DNA of 15,123 nucleotides from an uncultured Coriobacteriales bacterium. GTDB lineage: Bacteria > Actinomycetota > Coriobacteriia > Coriobacteriales > UMGS124. Location of the stretch: the NCBI GenBank assembly GCA_902464015.1, contig CABQHM010000071.1:1-15123 (forward strand). The letters are read 5' to 3'. A model generated the notes under the pieces. It did no database searches. It saw nothing but the letters and a program-made list of their open reading frames with translations, and was not told the DNA's origin. Below are positions 13,551-15,123 of this stretch, piece after piece. Numbering within the stretch: position 1 is the stretch's first letter; each line of letters opens with the position of its first letter. The position numbers were made by a program, and so were the translations under genes.

Positions 13551-15123
13551 TTACTCGGCCTCGGTGGCCAGGTACTTGCCGGTGAGGTAGCCGAAGGTCA
13601 GGCAGGTGGAGCCCAGGTTGTGGCCGGGGAAGTGCGTGGAGTAGCAGTTGTCGTACATGTCGCCCACCATGGAGCCCAGGCAGTACAGGCCGGGGATCAC
13701 GTTGTCGTCGGCGTCCTGCACCTGCATCTTCTCGTTGCAGCGGATGCCGCCGGTGGTGGTGAGGAACCAGGGCGTGCACTTGATGCCGTAGAAGGGTGCC
13801 GTCTTCACGGGGAGCAGCAGCTCGGGACGCTTGTCGAACTCCTCGTCGAAGCCCTGGTCGCAGTACTTGTTGTAACGCTCGATCTGCGCCAGGGTCTCCT
13901 CGGCGGGCAGGCCCAGCTGCTCCACGAGCTCCTCGACGGTGTCGGCCTTGATCATCTTGACCTCGATCTTGCCCGAGCCGTTCATCTCGACGTAGCCGTC
14001 TCCGTTGACGACCTCGTCCCAGTAGGCGCGCACCTCGTCGGCGTCGGCAAAGACGGGGTCGCCGTCGACGAAGGCGTGGTTCTGCCACTGGGGCTCGTTG
14101 GCGTAGTCGTCGTCCCAGATGGCGAAGGCCTGGTGCCCCTTCTCGTGCATGAGGGAAAGGCCGCCGTGCGAGATGACGTTGTCCTCGTTGGTGTAGCGCA
14201 CGCCGTCGGAGTTGACCATGAGGCCTTGGAACGCGCGCACCTGCTTGGTGATGGAGCGCCACTGGAAGCAGAACACCATGGGGGCGGGGGTGCCGCTGCG
14301 GTCGACGGCGGCGCCGGCCCAATAGCACATCTTGTGGCCCGTGCCCTCCCAAATGCCGCCGGGGATGTCCTTCATCCAGGGGATGATCGCCTCCTTCATC
14401 TCCTGGTTCGTGCCGAAGTCGCCCGTGCACATGACGATGCCCTTGGCGCCGTTGTACTGGGTAATCGTGTCGTCGGGGTCCTGGCAGACGACGCCCACCA
14501 CGCGCCCGCCGTCTTTCGCGAGCTGCTGGGCCACGGTGCCGAAGTGCACGTCGACGCCGGCGTCCTGGCAGTAGAAGAGCAGGTTCTCGCACACGTCCTG
14601 CTGCGGGTTCGCCGCCGGGCCGCTGCCGTTGGGGCCGTCGAGGAACTCGTGCGTGCCGGGGAACTCGCCGTTGATGCCCTCGGGGTCGGAGTACCAGTGC
14701 TCCATGACGGGCGTGAGGTCGTAACCGCCGACCTTGCTCGCCGTCGTCATGTTGTCGATCATCCAGTTCATGGCCTCTTCGGACCTGTGCGCATGGAGCA
14801 TCCACTTGGCCCCGTCGATGCGGTAGCTGTGATAGCCCATCATGCGCTTGAAGACGCGGCCGATGTCGAACTTCTTCTCGTCGTCGTGCGCGGGGGCGCT
14901 CATGCCGGTGGTGTAGTGGTAGCCCTTCTCGTCCATGAGCTTGGAGTTGATGGCGAAGGTGGAGCCGCCGCGGCCGATGACCTGGTCGAGGCGCTCGATG
15001 AGGCACACGCTGGCGCCGCTCTGGGCGGCGGAGAAGGCGCAGTTGAGGCCCGAGAAGCCGGCGCCCACGACAACGACGTCGTAGTCGGCGGTCCTGTCGG
15101 GCGTCACGGGGTCGGGCGGGATG
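13551..15123 (-). CDS. FAD-binding flavoprotein, fumarate-reductase-like, 5' end outside the window
   Basis: At least 518 residues are encoded. Counting from the GTG at 15107, a FAD_binding_2 domain starts with YDVVVVGAGFSG (GxGxxG at 15-20) and IERLDQVIGRGGSTFAINSK, continues through GIVMCTGDFGTNQEMKEAII and ends with VIPGLYCLGSMVGD and GHNLGSTCLTFGYLTGKYLA. The GTG has no Shine-Dalgarno (upstream is C-rich CCCGCCCGACCCC) and the frame is open to the window edge reading IPPDPV, so the true start, probably with a Tat leader and linker like the other two reductases, lies beyond the window. In the C-terminal substrate region it has LTTTGG where fumarate reductases have HTMGG, and HNLGS where they have NRLGG, so fumarate is an unlikely substrate. 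No FMN-bind domain is visible in the part present. No regulator for it is inside the window. Confidence 0.9.
   Translation of the reverse strand, partial: IPPDPVTPDRTADYDVVVVGAGFSGLNCAFSAAQSGASVCLIERLDQVIGRGGSTFAINSKLMDEKGYHYTTGMSAPAHDDEKKFDIGRVFKRMMGYHSYRIDGAKWMLHAHRSEEAMNWMIDNMTTASKVGGYDLTPVMEHWYSDPEGINGEFPGTHEFLDGPNGSGPAANPQQDVCENLLFYCQDAGVDVHFGTVAQQLAKDGGRVVGVVCQDPDDTITQYNGAKGIVMCTGDFGTNQEMKEAIIPWMKDIPGGIWEGTGHKMCYWAGAAVDRSGTPAPMVFCFQWRSITKQVRAFQGLMVNSDGVRYTNEDNVISHGGLSLMHEKGHQAFAIWDDDYANEPQWQNHAFVDGDPVFADADEVRAYWDEVVNGDGYVEMNGSGKIEVKMIKADTVEELVEQLGLPAEETLAQIERYNKYCDQGFDEEFDKRPELLLPVKTAPFYGIKCTPWFLTTTGGIRCNEKMQVQDADDNVIPGLYCLGSMVGDMYDNCYSTHFPGHNLGSTCLTFGYLTGKYLATEAE

Noticed and set aside
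13075..15006. 643-residue minus-strand frame overlapping flavoprotein 3
   Set aside because: Out of frame with the FAD domain, Arg/His-rich, and a GC-driven shadow.

Overview
The window is high-GC DNA with strong G/C bias at third codon positions. It carries three single-chain, fumarate-reductase-like flavoproteins, two with twin-arginine (Tat) leaders, two LysR regulators and several decayed insertion sequences. Dense paralogous Tat-exported flavin reductases paired with dedicated regulators are typical of anaerobic gut Actinobacteria of the Eggerthellaceae/Coriobacteriia (Eggerthella, Gordonibacter, Slackia type). That assignment is inferred from gene content only; there is no rRNA or housekeeping gene here to test it.

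Layout. (1) 1-3215: a Tat-exported FMN-bind + FAD flavoprotein on the minus strand (143-2086), divergent from a LysR regulator (2307-3215). (2) 3216-4412: a badly decayed IS1595/ISXO2-type transposase and nondescript DNA. (3) 4413-7377: a second LysR regulator (minus, TTG start), divergent from a second Tat-exported FAD flavoprotein (5581-7377) that ends in a strong terminator. (4) 7378-9187: accessory DNA with a second strong terminator that may end an unassigned RNA, the C-terminal part of an ISL3 transposase, a broken hypothetical gene with a nonsense codon and a one-base frameshift, and a doubtful small ORF. (5) 9188-10545: an intact AAA ATPase/DUF4143 protein preceded by four 23-bp tandem repeats. 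(6) 10560-13500: gene debris including an HTH-like remnant, a GC-poorer patch with a 16-bp palindrome, a small plus-strand ORF, and the N-terminal part of a DUF3800 protein with a terminator just upstream of its ribosome binding site. (7) 13551-15123: a third FAD flavoprotein on the minus strand, cut by the right edge.

How the genes work together. The two intact reductase loci share one design: a LysR gene and a Tat-exported reductase face away from each other across about 220-230 bp. This suggests substrate-sensing modules in which each LysR switches on its reductase, which would reduce an organic acceptor outside the membrane using electrons from quinol, a cytochrome or flavoprotein carriers encoded elsewhere. 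The three reductases differ in domain make-up and in the active-site regions where classical fumarate reductases carry His and Arg residues, so they probably act on three different substrates. The DNA between the modules is a graveyard of mobile elements, fitting an accessory region where such modules are gained and lost. No CRISPR array, tRNA or rRNA was seen.
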